Notes: a model not told the origin generated them from the letters alone. DNA of 64,000 nucleotides from Streptomyces sp. Tu6071 (GCF_000213055.1 NZ_CM001165.1:806001-870000); one strand, 5' to 3'; shown: positions 9,547 to 18,193, numbered from the stretch's first letter. Translations and numbers: made by a program.

Positions 9547-9605
9547 CTTTCGCTCCTGATGCCGCGAAGAGGGGACGAAAAGCTCTCTTACGGCATTTCA
9601 GCTAT

Positions 9606-10397
9606 TTACTTACTGGTGAACTTCTCGTACTCCTTCATCACCTCGGCCGTGGGCCCGTCCATCCGCAGCTCCCCGTGCTCCAGCCACAGCACGCGGTCGC
9701 ACGTGTCGCGGATCGACTTGTTGTTGTGGCTCACGAGGAAGACGGTCCCGGCCTCCTTGCGCAGCTCCCTGATCCGGGCCTCGGAGCGCTTCTGGAAGGA
9801 GCGGTCGCCCGTCGCGAGGGCCTCGTCGATCATCAGGACGTCGTGGTCCTTGGCCGCCGCGATGGAGAAACGCAGGCGGGCCGCCATGCCGGAGGAGTAG
9901 GTGCGCATCGGCAGCGAGATGAAGTCGCCCTTCTCGTTGATCCCCGAGAAGTCCACGATCTCCTGGTAGCGGGCCTTGACCTCCTCGCGGCTCATGCCCA
10001 TCGCGAGGCCGCCGAGGATCACGTTGCGCTCGCCCGTGAGGTCGTTCATGAGCGCCGCGTTGACGCCGAGCAGCGAGGGCTGCCCGTCCGTGTAGACCTT
10101 GCCGCTCTCGGCGGGCAGCAGCCCTGCGATCGCGCGCAGGAGCGTCGACTTGCCCGAGCCGTTGGAGCCGATGAGGCCGATGGCCTGTCCCCGGTACGCG
10201 GTGAAGGAGACCCCGCGCACCGCGTGCACCTTGCGCACCCCGGGCGAGTCGCCGCGCTTGACGATGCGGTTGAGCGCCGCGGTGGCGCTGCCCTTCCCGC
10301 CCTTGGCCCCGTGCACCCGGTAGACGATGTGCAGCTCGTCCGCGATCACCGTGGGCATGTGCTCACGGCCCGCGTTGCGTCCCTCAGCCACGGCCAT
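9606..10397 (-). CDS. ABC exporter ATP-binding protein, TagH/Wzt-like
   Basis: This is the ATPase of a two-component polysaccharide or teichoic-acid-type exporter. The 263-residue protein has Walker A GSNGSGKST near residue 75, the signature YSSGMAARL near 169, Walker B VLMIDEAL near 186 and a switch-histidine region FLVSHNNKS. The N-terminal extension (YRVHGAKGGKGSATAAL) is usual for TagH-like ATPases that pair with a separate permease. It overlaps the permease gene by 14 bp and ends the operon. It lacks a Wzt-type C-terminal substrate-recognition domain, so export of a lipid-linked product finished inside the cell is the likeliest role. Confidence 0.93.
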   Translation of the reverse strand: MAVAEGRNAGREHMPTVIADELHIVYRVHGAKGGKGSATAALNRIVKRGDSPGVRKVHAVRGVSFTAYRGQAIGLIGSNGSGKSTLLRAIAGLLPAESGKVYTDGQPSLLGVNAALMNDLTGERNVILGGLAMGMSREEVKARYQEIVDFSGINEKGDFISLPMRTYSSGMAARLRFSIAAAKDHDVLMIDEALATGDRSFQKRSEARIRELRKEAGTVFLVSHNNKSIRDTCDRVLWLEHGELRMDGPTAEVMKEYEKFTSK

Positions 10398-11328
10398 ACC
10401 GCTCTTCCGCCTTCCAGAAGTACACGAACCCGAGGACCCCGACGACCACGGCCCAGCCCAGCGCGAAGGCCCACACGTGCGGCGGCAGGTAGCTGCTGCC
10501 GTAGCCGTCGATGAGCGCGTAGCGCACGAGGTCCATGTAGACGGCCGCCGGGTTCCACTGGAGGACGTCGCCCACCCAGCCGGGCACGTCCTTGTCCGCG
10601 AGCATGGCGGGGAGGCTGAACATGACGCCCGAGGCGTACATCCACGTGCGCATCACGAAGGGCATGAGCTGCGCGAGGTCGGGGGTCTTCGCCCCGGCCC
10701 GCGCGAAGATCAGCGCGAGCCCCGTGTTGAACACGAACTGGAGCACGAGCGCGGGGACGACGAGCGGCCAGCGCATGTTCGGCCAGCAGCCGGTCGCGAA
10801 GAGCACCACGACCAGCACGATCATCGAGTACAGGAGCTGCTGGAGCTGCTGGAGCGAGAAGGAGACGGGCAGCGAGGCGCGCGGGAAGTGCAGGGCGCGC
10901 ACGAGACCCAGGTTGCCCGAGATGGCCCGTACGCCCGCCTGCACCGAGGACTGCGTGAAGGAGAAGATGAAGACGCCGGTGACGAGGAAGGGGACGTAGA
11001 TGTCCTTGTCGATGCCCTTCCGCGCCCCGAGCAGCAGCCCGAAGATGAAGAAGTAGACGAGCGCGTTGAGCAGCGGCGTCGCGACCTGCCACAGCTGGCC
11101 GAGCTTCGCCTGGCTGTACTGGGCGGTGAGCTTCGCCCGGGAGAACGCCAGGATGAAGTGGCGGCGGCCCCACAGCTCACGGATGTACGCGAGCAGCCCC
11201 GGCCGGGCGCCGCTCACCGTCAGCCCGTACTTCGCCGCCAGCTCGGGGCGGCTGAGCCCTTCGTCGGGCGAGGGCGGGAGCGTGGGTGTGCTCACCGTGA
11301 CGCCCTTCTCCTGCGTTGTGTCACTCAC
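10384..11328 (-). CDS. ABC exporter permease, TagG/ABC-2 type
   Basis: The membrane partner of the downstream ATPase, an ABC-2 permease of about 314 residues. A cytoplasmic N-terminus ends in a conserved LAFSRAKLTAQYSQAKLGQLWQ-like amphipathic segment, followed by six predicted membrane segments (for example around LNALVYFFIFGLLLG, LLYSMIVLVVVLFATG and VWAFALGWAVVVGVLG). Two starts are possible: GTG at 11328, with a weak upstream site, or GTG at 11295, preceded by AGGAGAAGGG. The longer is given. It probably exports the product of the glycosyltransferase and CDP-alcohol enzymes encoded just upstream. Confidence 0.9.
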   Translation of the reverse strand: MSDTTQEKGVTVSTPTLPPSPDEGLSRPELAAKYGLTVSGARPGLLAYIRELWGRRHFILAFSRAKLTAQYSQAKLGQLWQVATPLLNALVYFFIFGLLLGARKGIDKDIYVPFLVTGVFIFSFTQSSVQAGVRAISGNLGLVRALHFPRASLPVSFSLQQLQQLLYSMIVLVVVLFATGCWPNMRWPLVVPALVLQFVFNTGLALIFARAGAKTPDLAQLMPFVMRTWMYASGVMFSLPAMLADKDVPGWVGDVLQWNPAAVYMDLVRYALIDGYGSSYLPPHVWAFALGWAVVVGVLGFVYFWKAEERYGRG

Positions 11329-11439
11329 GGGGGAACCTTCGTCTGCGGGGACTGCGGGGACTGCGGTCCGCCGGTGCCCCGGGCGCGCTCGCGTCCGGGG
11401 CACCGGCACCGCCGCGGTACGGCTGTGCGGGACAGCGTG

Positions 11440-12327
11440 TCAGATGATCGGCGGACGGCCCAGCCGGGTGAGCCGCCACACCGTGCGCCAGCGCATCGGG
11501 CGGCGCGGACCGCAGCCCTTCGCCCAGCCCTCGCGGAAACCGCCGAACCAGGCCCGCAGCGCGGCACCGTTCGGGCGCCGCGCGAGGGTGAGCAGGAGCC
11601 ACACTCCGAGGTAGACGGGGACGAGGGGCAGCGGCAGGTTGCGGCGCGCGAGCCAGACCCGGTTGCGGGCCACCATGCGGTGGTAGACCGCGTGCCGCGA
11701 GGGGGCCGTCGTCGGGTGCAGGAGCACCATGTCGGCCCGGTAGTCGATCGACCAGCCGGCGTCCAGGGCACGCCAGGCGAGGTCGGTCTCCTCGTGCGCG
11801 TAGAAGAAGTCCCCCGGCAGCAGTCCGGCCTCGGCGAAGACCCGGGTGCGGACCGCGTTGGCGCCGCCGAGGAACGTCGTGACCTCGGAGGAGCGCATCG
11901 GGTCCGAGGCCCGCAGGCGCGGGACGTGCCGGCGCTGCGTGACACCGGTCTCGGGGTCGGCGATGCGGAAGCTGATGATGCCGAGCTTCTCGTTCGCCAG
12001 GAACGCCTCGCGGCACAGCTCCGCGGTGTCGGTCCGCTCCAGGAGCCCGTCGTCGTCGAGGAAGAGGAGGATGTCGACCTCGCGCCCGGCCGGGCCGAAC
12101 GCCTCGATCCCGACGTTGCGGCCCCCGGGGATGCCGAGGTTCTCGGGCAGCTCGACGGTGCGGACGCCCTCGGGCACCTCGGGCACCGGGGAGCCGTTGC
12201 CGACGACGACGACCTGGACGGGCTCGCCGTCCTGCTTGGCGACCGAGTCGAGGAGCAGTCGCAGCTCCTCGGGCCGGTTGCCCATGGTGATGATGACGGC
12301 GCCCACCGTCGGCGCGGACTGACTCAT
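11440..12327 (-). CDS. Glycosyltransferase family 2
   Basis: A 295-residue GT-A fold inverting glycosyltransferase. It has the nucleotide-sugar-binding start GAVIITMGNRPEEL, the metal-binding DDD in FLDDDGLLE near residue 87, an acceptor segment GGANAVRT near 140 and the acidic HEETDLAWR motif near 161, which resembles the rhamnosyl/galactofuranosyl-transferase ED motif. The C-terminal region is hydrophobic (VPVYLGVWLLLTLA) and probably membrane-attached. The ATG at 12327 follows GAGGAAGCAGCC. It lies between the CDP-alcohol phosphotransferase and the ABC permease, so it probably glycosylates the lipid or polymer that is exported. Donor and acceptor are unknown. Confidence 0.9.
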   Translation of the reverse strand: MSQSAPTVGAVIITMGNRPEELRLLLDSVAKQDGEPVQVVVVGNGSPVPEVPEGVRTVELPENLGIPGGRNVGIEAFGPAGREVDILLFLDDDGLLERTDTAELCREAFLANEKLGIISFRIADPETGVTQRRHVPRLRASDPMRSSEVTTFLGGANAVRTRVFAEAGLLPGDFFYAHEETDLAWRALDAGWSIDYRADMVLLHPTTAPSRHAVYHRMVARNRVWLARRNLPLPLVPVYLGVWLLLTLARRPNGAALRAWFGGFREGWAKGCGPRRPMRWRTVWRLTRLGRPPII

Positions 12328-12432
12328 GGCTGCTTCCTCTTCCTTCTTGCGCCCCCGAGCCCGGGACAACCCGGTGCCCGGGACGCGGCGCTCATATCGC
12401 TCGTCGCACGTGTTCGCTCGTCACGGACAGCT

Positions 12433-13212
12433 TCACTTCAGCCGGCTGGAGGCGAGGATCGACACGAGGTGCAGCAGCGTCTGCACGAGCGCGATGGCGG
12501 CGAGAACGGCGATCCCGAGACGGGTGAAGAAGAGGTCGCCGCGGACCTGGTCGATCACCGCGAGCACGATGATGAGCAGCGAGGCCTCGATGCCGAGGAT
12601 CAGCCGGTGGAACTGGAGGGCGGCGGCGGCCCGGCGGGCGAGCGCCATCCCGGAGGAGCGCGGCTCGGCCGCGGCGTCCTTGACGACGGGCAGTCCGCCC
12701 TGGTGGCGGGCGACGCCGACGAGGTCCGTCTCCGACTTGATGAGGATCGCGCCGAGCGCGGCGAGCGTGCCGAGGAAGGCCCACAGCCAGTCGATGCGGC
12801 CGGTGCCGAAGAGGTCGGCGCCGCGCAGCCCGAAGCCGACGAGGACGGCGGCGTCCGTGAGGTAGGCGCCGACGCGGTCGAGCCAGACCCCGCTGAGCGA
12901 GAACTGCTTCTTCCAGCGGGCGACCTCGCCGTCCACGCAGTCGAGGAGCAGGTAGAGCTGGGCCATGACGGCCCCGAGCACGGCCCCCGGGATGCCCGGC
13001 CACAGCAGCGCCGGGCAGGCGAGGACACCGAAGAACGTCATCAGGTAGGTCAGCTGATTGGGCGTGACCTTGGTGTTCACCAGGTACCGGTCTATGCGCA
13101 GCGAGATCTCGCGCATGTAGATCCGGCCGGCCCAGTGCTCGCCGCTGCGTCGGTCCTTGACCCCGGCGGGGTGGACGACGGGGCGGAGTTCAGCTACCGA
13201 TGGCCTTGGCAT
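12433..13212 (-). CDS. CDP-alcohol phosphatidyltransferase family protein with altered motif
   Basis: A 259-residue integral membrane protein of the CDP-alcohol phosphotransferase family, which displaces CMP from a CDP-alcohol with a second alcohol. The signature is visible near residue 91: DCVDGEVARW, then after the spacer GVWLDRVGA. The first three aspartates and the AR pair are present. The fourth aspartate (the proposed catalytic base, D-x3-D) is replaced by alanine; the next Asp is four residues further on. Several membrane helices follow. The gene overlaps the upstream dehydrogenase gene by 23 bp and has no clear ribosome-binding site, so coupling is likely. The substrate is unknown. 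Confidence 0.85.
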   Translation of the reverse strand: MPRPSVAELRPVVHPAGVKDRRSGEHWAGRIYMREISLRIDRYLVNTKVTPNQLTYLMTFFGVLACPALLWPGIPGAVLGAVMAQLYLLLDCVDGEVARWKKQFSLSGVWLDRVGAYLTDAAVLVGFGLRGADLFGTGRIDWLWAFLGTLAALGAILIKSETDLVGVARHQGGLPVVKDAAAEPRSSGMALARRAAAALQFHRLILGIEASLLIIVLAVIDQVRGDLFFTRLGIAVLAAIALVQTLLHLVSILASSRLK

Positions 13213-14251
13213 AGTCGGCGTACGCGTCCTTGATCTGGTCTGTCGACAGGTTGAGGTGTTCGAGGATCGTGTAGCGGCCCGGTCGGGTCTGCGGGGCGAA
13301 CTCGACGGCCTGGACGAACTCGTCCACCGAGAAGCCGATGTCGCCGGGCAGTACGGGCTGCTGGTGGCGGCGCAGCACCTCGGCCATGTAGCCGGCCTGC
13401 TCGCCCGCGCCGCGCAGGTGCATCGCGAAGACCGCGCCCATCCCGCACTGCTCGCCGTGGCTCGCCGCGCGCTTGGGGAAGAGCAGGTCGAAGGCGTGGT
13501 TGATCTCGTGGCAGGCGCCGGAGGCGGGGCGCGAGTCCCCGGCGACCGACATCGAGATGCCGGTCATGACGAGGCCCTCGGCGAGCGTCTGGAGGAAGTC
13601 GTCCTGGCTGACGTCGCCGGGGTGGCGCAGGATCGCCTCGCCGGCCTGCCGCGCCATCGCCGCGGCGAGGCCGTCGATCGACTCGCCGGTGACGCGGTGG
13701 GACAGCTCCCAGTCGGCGACCGCGGAGATGTTGGAGATCACGTCGCCGATGCCGGAGCGCACGTAGCGGGCCGGGGCCTCGCGGATGACGTCGAGGTCGA
13801 TCACGACGGCGATCGGGTTGGGCACCCCGTAGGAGCCGCGGCCCGCGTCGTTGTCGAGGGTCGCCACCGGGGAGCAGAGCCCGTCGTGCGAGAGGTTCGT
13901 GGCGACGGCGACGAGCGGCAGCCCGATACGCGCGGCGGCGTACTTGGCGCAGTCGATGATCTTGCCGCCGCCGAGGCCCACGACCGCGTCGTAGTGCCCC
14001 GACTTCATCGCGTCGGCGAGCCGGATCGCGTCGTCGAGGGTGCCGCCGCCCACCTCGTACCAGCTCGCGCCCGGCAGGGCCGGGGCCAGCCGCTCGCGCA
14101 GCCGGGCCCCGGAACCGCCGCTGATCGCGATGGCGAGCTTGCCCGACGCCGAGATCCGCTGGTCGCACAGGACGGTCGCGAGATCGTCCAGGGCGCCGGG
14201 GCGGATGTCGACGGCGAGCGGCGAGGGAATGAGCCGCGTCAGTACCGGCAC
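13190..14251 (-). CDS. Iron-containing alcohol dehydrogenase / glycerol-1-phosphate dehydrogenase-like
   Basis: A 353-residue member of the glycerol-1-phosphate dehydrogenase/dehydroquinate-synthase-like superfamily. It has the NAD(P)-binding GLGGGKIIDCAKYAA near residue 93, the ATNLSHDGLCSPVA segment typical of G1P dehydrogenases near 118, and metal ligands around HEINHAFDLL and HGEQCGMG. G1P dehydrogenases reduce dihydroxyacetone phosphate to sn-glycerol 1-phosphate. Its neighbours, a nucleotidyltransferase and CDP-alcohol transferases, suggest the alcohol phosphate is then activated with CTP and transferred. The GTG at 14251 overlaps the nucleotidyltransferase gene by 13 bp. Confidence 0.85.
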   Translation of the reverse strand: MPVLTRLIPSPLAVDIRPGALDDLATVLCDQRISASGKLAIAISGGSGARLRERLAPALPGASWYEVGGGTLDDAIRLADAMKSGHYDAVVGLGGGKIIDCAKYAAARIGLPLVAVATNLSHDGLCSPVATLDNDAGRGSYGVPNPIAVVIDLDVIREAPARYVRSGIGDVISNISAVADWELSHRVTGESIDGLAAAMARQAGEAILRHPGDVSQDDFLQTLAEGLVMTGISMSVAGDSRPASGACHEINHAFDLLFPKRAASHGEQCGMGAVFAMHLRGAGEQAGYMAEVLRRHQQPVLPGDIGFSVDEFVQAVEFAPQTRPGRYTILEHLNLSTDQIKDAYADYAKAIGS

Positions 14252-14991
14252 GCGATCTCCCGCCCCTTGGCCAGGTCCTCGTGGTTGTCGATCTCGACCC
14301 AGCTGACCTCGCCGATGGGGGCGACATCGATGGTGAAGCCGCGGTTGACGAGCTCCTGGTAGCCGTCCTCGTAGTAGAGCTGCGGGTCGCGCTCGTACGT
14401 GGTCTTCAGCGCGTCGGCGAGCTGCTCGGCGGCGTCGCCCTCGATGAGGGTCACGCCGATGTACTCGCCGGTCGCCTCGGCCGGGTCCATGAGCTTGGTG
14501 ATCCTGCGGACGCCCTTGCCGGGCTCCACGACGACCTTCATCTCCTCGTCGGCGAGCTTCTTCACCGTGTCGAGGGCGAGGATGATCTTCTTGCCCTCGC
14601 CGCGCGCGGCGAGCAGCGTCTTCTCGACGGAGACGGGGTGGACGGTGTCGCCGTTGGCGAGGATCACCGAGTGCTTGATCGCGTCACGGCCGCACCACAG
14701 GGAGTAGGCGTTGTTCCACTCCTCGGCCTTGTCGTTGTCGATCAGCGTGATCTTCAGCCCGTACTTGGCCTCCAAGGCCTCGCGGCGGGCGTAGACGGCC
14801 TCCTTGCGGTAGCCGACGATGACCGCGACCTCGGTGAGGCCGATCTCGGCGAAGTTGCCGAGGGTCAGGTCGAGGACCGTGAGGCTCTCCTCCTGGCCTT
14901 CGGGCCCGACCGGCACCAGCGCCTTGGGCAGGGTGTCGGTGTACGGGCGCAGACGCCTTCCGGCGCCGGCCGCGAGCACGAGGCCGATCAT
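14239..14991 (-). CDS. Nucleotidyltransferase (phosphocholine-cytidylyltransferase-like)
   Basis: A 250-residue nucleotidyltransferase with the N-terminal signature LAAGAGRRLRPYTDTLPKAL and a metal-binding NGDT near residue 114. Related enzymes make CDP- or dTDP-activated alcohols and sugars from the phosphate and NTP. Next to a G1P-dehydrogenase-like enzyme and two CDP-alcohol transferases, a cytidylyltransferase role (making a CDP-glycerol-like compound) is inferred; the NTP used cannot be told from sequence. Its ATG overlaps the upstream stop by 4 bp (ATGA). Confidence 0.87.
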   Translation of the reverse strand: MIGLVLAAGAGRRLRPYTDTLPKALVPVGPEGQEESLTVLDLTLGNFAEIGLTEVAVIVGYRKEAVYARREALEAKYGLKITLIDNDKAEEWNNAYSLWCGRDAIKHSVILANGDTVHPVSVEKTLLAARGEGKKIILALDTVKKLADEEMKVVVEPGKGVRRITKLMDPAEATGEYIGVTLIEGDAAEQLADALKTTYERDPQLYYEDGYQELVNRGFTIDVAPIGEVSWVEIDNHEDLAKGREIACRY

Positions 14992-16889
14992 GCGGGTTCT
15001 CCTTCGTCGTGTACGGCGGGTGCCCCTGCGGACACCCAGAAGCGGATGCTCTCGAAGAGCACCACGAGGGCCACGAGCACGGCCAGGGCCGTGAGCGCGG
15101 TGGCGAAACCGCTCCCGCCGAGGACCGCCGCGAGGAGGGCGACCAGCAGGGTCCTGCCCTCGTGTCCGGCGATGGCCTGGGTGAGCCAGCGGGGCGGAGC
15201 GCCGGTGCCACCGCGGATGCGGTACACCGTGTCGTAGTGATGGTAGGCGACCGCCGCGACGAGCCCGAAGGCCGCGGGAAGCGCGCCGTGCGTGTCACTG
15301 CGCGCCGCGAGCAGCAGGATCGTGCCGTACTCGGCGGCGCGCAGGAAGGGCGGTACGAGCCAGTCCAGGGCGCCCTTGAGCGGGCGCGAGACGGCGAGCG
15401 CGGAGAAGAGCGTGTAGACCGCGGCGCCGAGGACGGGCCAGGCGGAGCCGTACGACGTGAAGGCGGCGCTCGCGGTGACGGCGGCGGCGCCGAGCAGGGC
15501 GAGCAGCGGCACGGCGACGCGCGGCAGGGCGCGGCCGAGCGGGCGCAGCGCGCGGGCGAGGCCGCGGGCGAGCGGGCCGGAGTCGGCGAGGTCGGCGAGG
15601 GCCTGGGCGGCGCGGTCGGTGCGGGTGGCCCTGCGGGTCACCGAGCGCAGCAGGCGGCCCGCGGTCGTGTAGCAGGCGGCGAGGCCGCAGCCGATGAGGA
15701 GCACGACGAAGGTGACGCGCGGCGTGGTGCACGCGGTGAGCACGGCGATCATCGCCCAGCGCTCGCCGATGGGCAGCACGATCATGCGGCGCAGCCACAC
15801 GGTCCAGCCGACCGAGTCGAGCTTGCCGGAGAGCGCGGCGGTCGGGCTCGTGTTGGCCGCGGCGTCGTGATTGGCCTCGTTGAAGGAGAAGTCGATGACG
15901 TGGCGGCAGGTCTGGAGGACCATCGCGCCGAGCGCGAGCGCCCAGACGTCGTCCCCGCCGCGCGCCGCGCCGAGGGCGAGGCCCGCGTAGTACGCGTACT
16001 CCTTGGCGCGGTCGAAGGTCGCGTCGAGCCAGGCGCCGAGCGTCGAGTACTGGAGCGAGTAGCGGGCGAGCTGGCCGTCGGTGCAGTCCAGGACGAACGA
16101 GGCGAGGAGCAGCACGCCGGCCGCGACGTACCCGGGCCGCGTGCCCGTGGCCGCGCAGGCGGCGGCGATGAGCGCGGTGAGCAGCGAGGCGGTCGTGACC
16201 TGGTTCGGGGTGAGGCCGCGGCGCGCGCACCAGCGGGCGATGTAGCGCGAGTACGGGCTGATGAAGTGCGTGGTGAAGAAGCCGTCGCGGGCCTTGACGG
16301 CCGAGCGGAGCCGGACCGCCTCCTCATCGACGGCCTCGACGGACTGCCGTGCCTCGTTGCGCTGCTGCGGGCTCGCGGGTACGGCGGCGACGAGCGAGCC
16401 GAGGTCGGGGCGGTGCACGGCGGTGCCGTCCGCGTCGAGGAGTCCGGCGAGCCGGTCGGGCAGCGGGTCGCCGGTGTCGGTCTGGGGGAGTACCTCGGTG
16501 CCGGGGGCTCCGCCCTCGGCGGGCATCGGCTGGCGCAGGGGGTGCGCGGCGGGCGCGAGGGGGGCGCCGGGGACGGCCGGGGCCGCTCCGCGTACGGCGG
16601 TGTCGAGCGCGTGGGCGAGGGCGGGGCGGGCCTCGGGTTGCGCGGTGACGGCGCCGGGGACGGCGGCGGCGGGGAACCGGGGGTCGGTGAGTGCGAGCCG
16701 CAGGGAATGCGTGTGGCCCACGAACCGGGAGTCGACGAGCGCGACGCGTTCCCCGGCGGGGACACTCGCGAGGGCGCTCGGGGTCTGCGACGGTTCGGTG
16801 ACGACCCGCACCCCGAAGCCGAGCGCCCGCAGCTCACCCTCCAGGGGTGAGCCGGGCACCGGCGGACCGGTGAGGATGGCGGTCGACAG
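14988..16889 (-). CDS. DUF5941 membrane protein with CDP-alcohol phosphotransferase domain
   Basis: A 633-residue fusion and first gene of the operon. The first 200 or so residues are soluble and resemble a nucleotidyltransferase remnant (LDADGTAVHRPDL). Next comes a complete CDP-alcohol phosphotransferase motif near residue 272: DCTDGQLARY, then GAWLDATFD with all four aspartates. The rest, the DUF5941 region, is hydrophobic with many membrane segments. No standard start fits well. CTG at 16889 has AAGGAG nine bases upstream, whereas the alternative GTG at 16859 has no ribosome-binding site, so the CTG is preferred. Substrate unknown; it probably acts on the product of the downstream nucleotidyltransferase. 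Confidence 0.85.
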   Translation of the reverse strand: MSTAILTGPPVPGSPLEGELRALGFGVRVVTEPSQTPSALASVPAGERVALVDSRFVGHTHSLRLALTDPRFPAAAVPGAVTAQPEARPALAHALDTAVRGAAPAVPGAPLAPAAHPLRQPMPAEGGAPGTEVLPQTDTGDPLPDRLAGLLDADGTAVHRPDLGSLVAAVPASPQQRNEARQSVEAVDEEAVRLRSAVKARDGFFTTHFISPYSRYIARWCARRGLTPNQVTTASLLTALIAAACAATGTRPGYVAAGVLLLASFVLDCTDGQLARYSLQYSTLGAWLDATFDRAKEYAYYAGLALGAARGGDDVWALALGAMVLQTCRHVIDFSFNEANHDAAANTSPTAALSGKLDSVGWTVWLRRMIVLPIGERWAMIAVLTACTTPRVTFVVLLIGCGLAACYTTAGRLLRSVTRRATRTDRAAQALADLADSGPLARGLARALRPLGRALPRVAVPLLALLGAAAVTASAAFTSYGSAWPVLGAAVYTLFSALAVSRPLKGALDWLVPPFLRAAEYGTILLLAARSDTHGALPAAFGLVAAVAYHHYDTVYRIRGGTGAPPRWLTQAIAGHEGRTLLVALLAAVLGGSGFATALTALAVLVALVVLFESIRFWVSAGAPAVHDEGEPA

Positions 16890-17281
16890 AGGAACTCACT
16901 CCTTGGGGGCCGGCCCGGCGCCGGGCCGGGCAGCGAAGGGGGTGACGTGCACCGCGGACCACACCGGGGGGAGCGTGAGGGGCGGGCGTCGGCTGAGGTT
17001 ATCCGATGCCGTGTACCGGGGGTTCACCACCCGTTCACGGCCCGAGGACCGCCGAAGCGCGTGATCATCATGCGCGATCGGGTGGCGGGTTCCCAAACGC
17101 GCGGGGGCGTATCCGGACGAAGGGGATTCCCTTTGATCAGGCCCCTCCGGCGCCCGGGGAGCGGAGTGCGGGGCGGCGTTCCGCCAAAGCCGCTGATGAG
17201 CGCAATGACAACGGTGTTCAGCCTCGTGTTGCCTCACGCGGGCGGGTAAGGGTTCACTGACCGCGAGAAGGGGAGGCACCC
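16890..17281. promoter_or_regulatory. Divergent promoter region (DUF5941 operon / zinc exporter)
   Basis: This is a gene-free region between two divergent genes. The right end carries the candidate Zur operator described separately and the ribosome-binding site of the exporter (GAAGGGGAGG). The left end carries the DUF5941 ribosome-binding site. No clear -10/-35 pair was identified. Confidence 0.5.
17206..17220 (+). promoter_or_regulatory. Candidate Zur operator upstream of the zinc exporter
   Basis: TGACAACGGTGTTCA is an imperfect dyad with TGA/TCA ends, 61 bases before the exporter start, and resembles actinobacterial Zur boxes. From memory, Zur activates the orthologous exporter gene zitB in S. 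coelicolor by binding upstream of its promoter. No binding data exist for this sequence. Confidence 0.5.
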
Positions 17282-18193
17282 ATGGGTCACGACCACGCGC
17301 ACGGCACCGCGACGCACGCCCACCGCGGCCGGCTCCGCCTCGCCCTCGTCCTGACCCTCGCCGTGATGGTCGTCGAGATCGCGGGCGGCCTCCTCTCGCA
17401 CTCGCTCGCGCTCGTCGCCGACGCGGCGCACATGGCGACGGACGCGCTCGGCCTCGGCATGGCGCTGCTCGCGGTGCACGTCGCCGCGCGCCCGCCGAGC
17501 GACACGGCGACGTTCGGGTACGCGCGGGCGGAGATCCTGGCGGCGCTCGCGAACTGCCTGCTGCTGCTCGGGGTGGGCGGGTACGTCGTCTACGAGGCGG
17601 TGCGGCGGTTCATGGACCCCGCGCAGACGGACGGCTCGCTCGCCCTCCTGGTGGGGGTCGTGGGTCTCGTCGCGAACTGCGTCTCGCTCGGCCTGCTGCT
17701 GCGCGGCCAGGAGGAGAGCCTCAACGTGCGCGGGGCCTTCCTGGAGGTCATGGCCGACGCGCTCGGCTCGCTCGCCGTGATCGTCTCGGCGCTCCTCGTG
17801 TGGCTCACCGGCTGGCCGTACGCGGACACGATCGCCTCGCTGCTGATCGGGCTGATGATCGTGCCGCGCACGTGGCGGCTGCTGCGGGACACGCTCAACG
17901 TGCTCCTGGAGGCGGCGCCGCGCGGGGTCGATCTCGCGGAGGTACGGGCGCACATCCTCGGCACGCCCGGGGTGCGGGCGGTCCACGACCTGCACGCGTG
18001 GACGATCACCTCGGGGATGCCGGTGCTCTCGGCGCACGTCGTCGTCGACTCGGCCGTCCTCGACTCGGTCGGCCACGAGAAGATGCTCCACGAGCTGCAG
18101 GGCTGCCTCGGGCACCACTTCGACGTGGAGCACTGCACCTTCCAGCTGGAGCCCGGCGGGCACGCGGAGCACGAGGCCGGAAGCTGTCTGTAG
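17282..18193 (+). CDS. zitB: Cation diffusion facilitator zinc exporter (ZitB/CzcD-like)
   Basis: A 303-residue inner-membrane Zn2+/H+ antiporter. The N-terminus is His-rich (MGHDHAHGTATHAH), followed by six membrane segments. The transport-site residues are visible as HSLALVADAAHMATD in helix II and EVMADALGSLAVI in helix V. The C-terminal cytoplasmic domain has metal-binding candidates (HDLHAWTI, HHFDVEHCTF) and a His/Cys tail. GAAGGGGAGG precedes the ATG. The position next to idi and the hopanoid region matches S. coelicolor zitB. Regulation by Zur is likely from the upstream dyad. Confidence 0.92.
   Translation: MGHDHAHGTATHAHRGRLRLALVLTLAVMVVEIAGGLLSHSLALVADAAHMATDALGLGMALLAVHVAARPPSDTATFGYARAEILAALANCLLLLGVGGYVVYEAVRRFMDPAQTDGSLALLVGVVGLVANCVSLGLLLRGQEESLNVRGAFLEVMADALGSLAVIVSALLVWLTGWPYADTIASLLIGLMIVPRTWRLLRDTLNVLLEAAPRGVDLAEVRAHILGTPGVRAVHDLHAWTITSGMPVLSAHVVVDSAVLDSVGHEKMLHELQGCLGHHFDVEHCTFQLEPGGHAEHEAGSCL

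Noticed and set aside
10327..13233. A 968-codon open frame on the plus strand across the ABC and glycosyltransferase genes
   Set aside because: The opposite strand carries four recognisable genes with ribosome-binding sites. This frame is Glu/Arg-rich noise typical of high-GC DNA.
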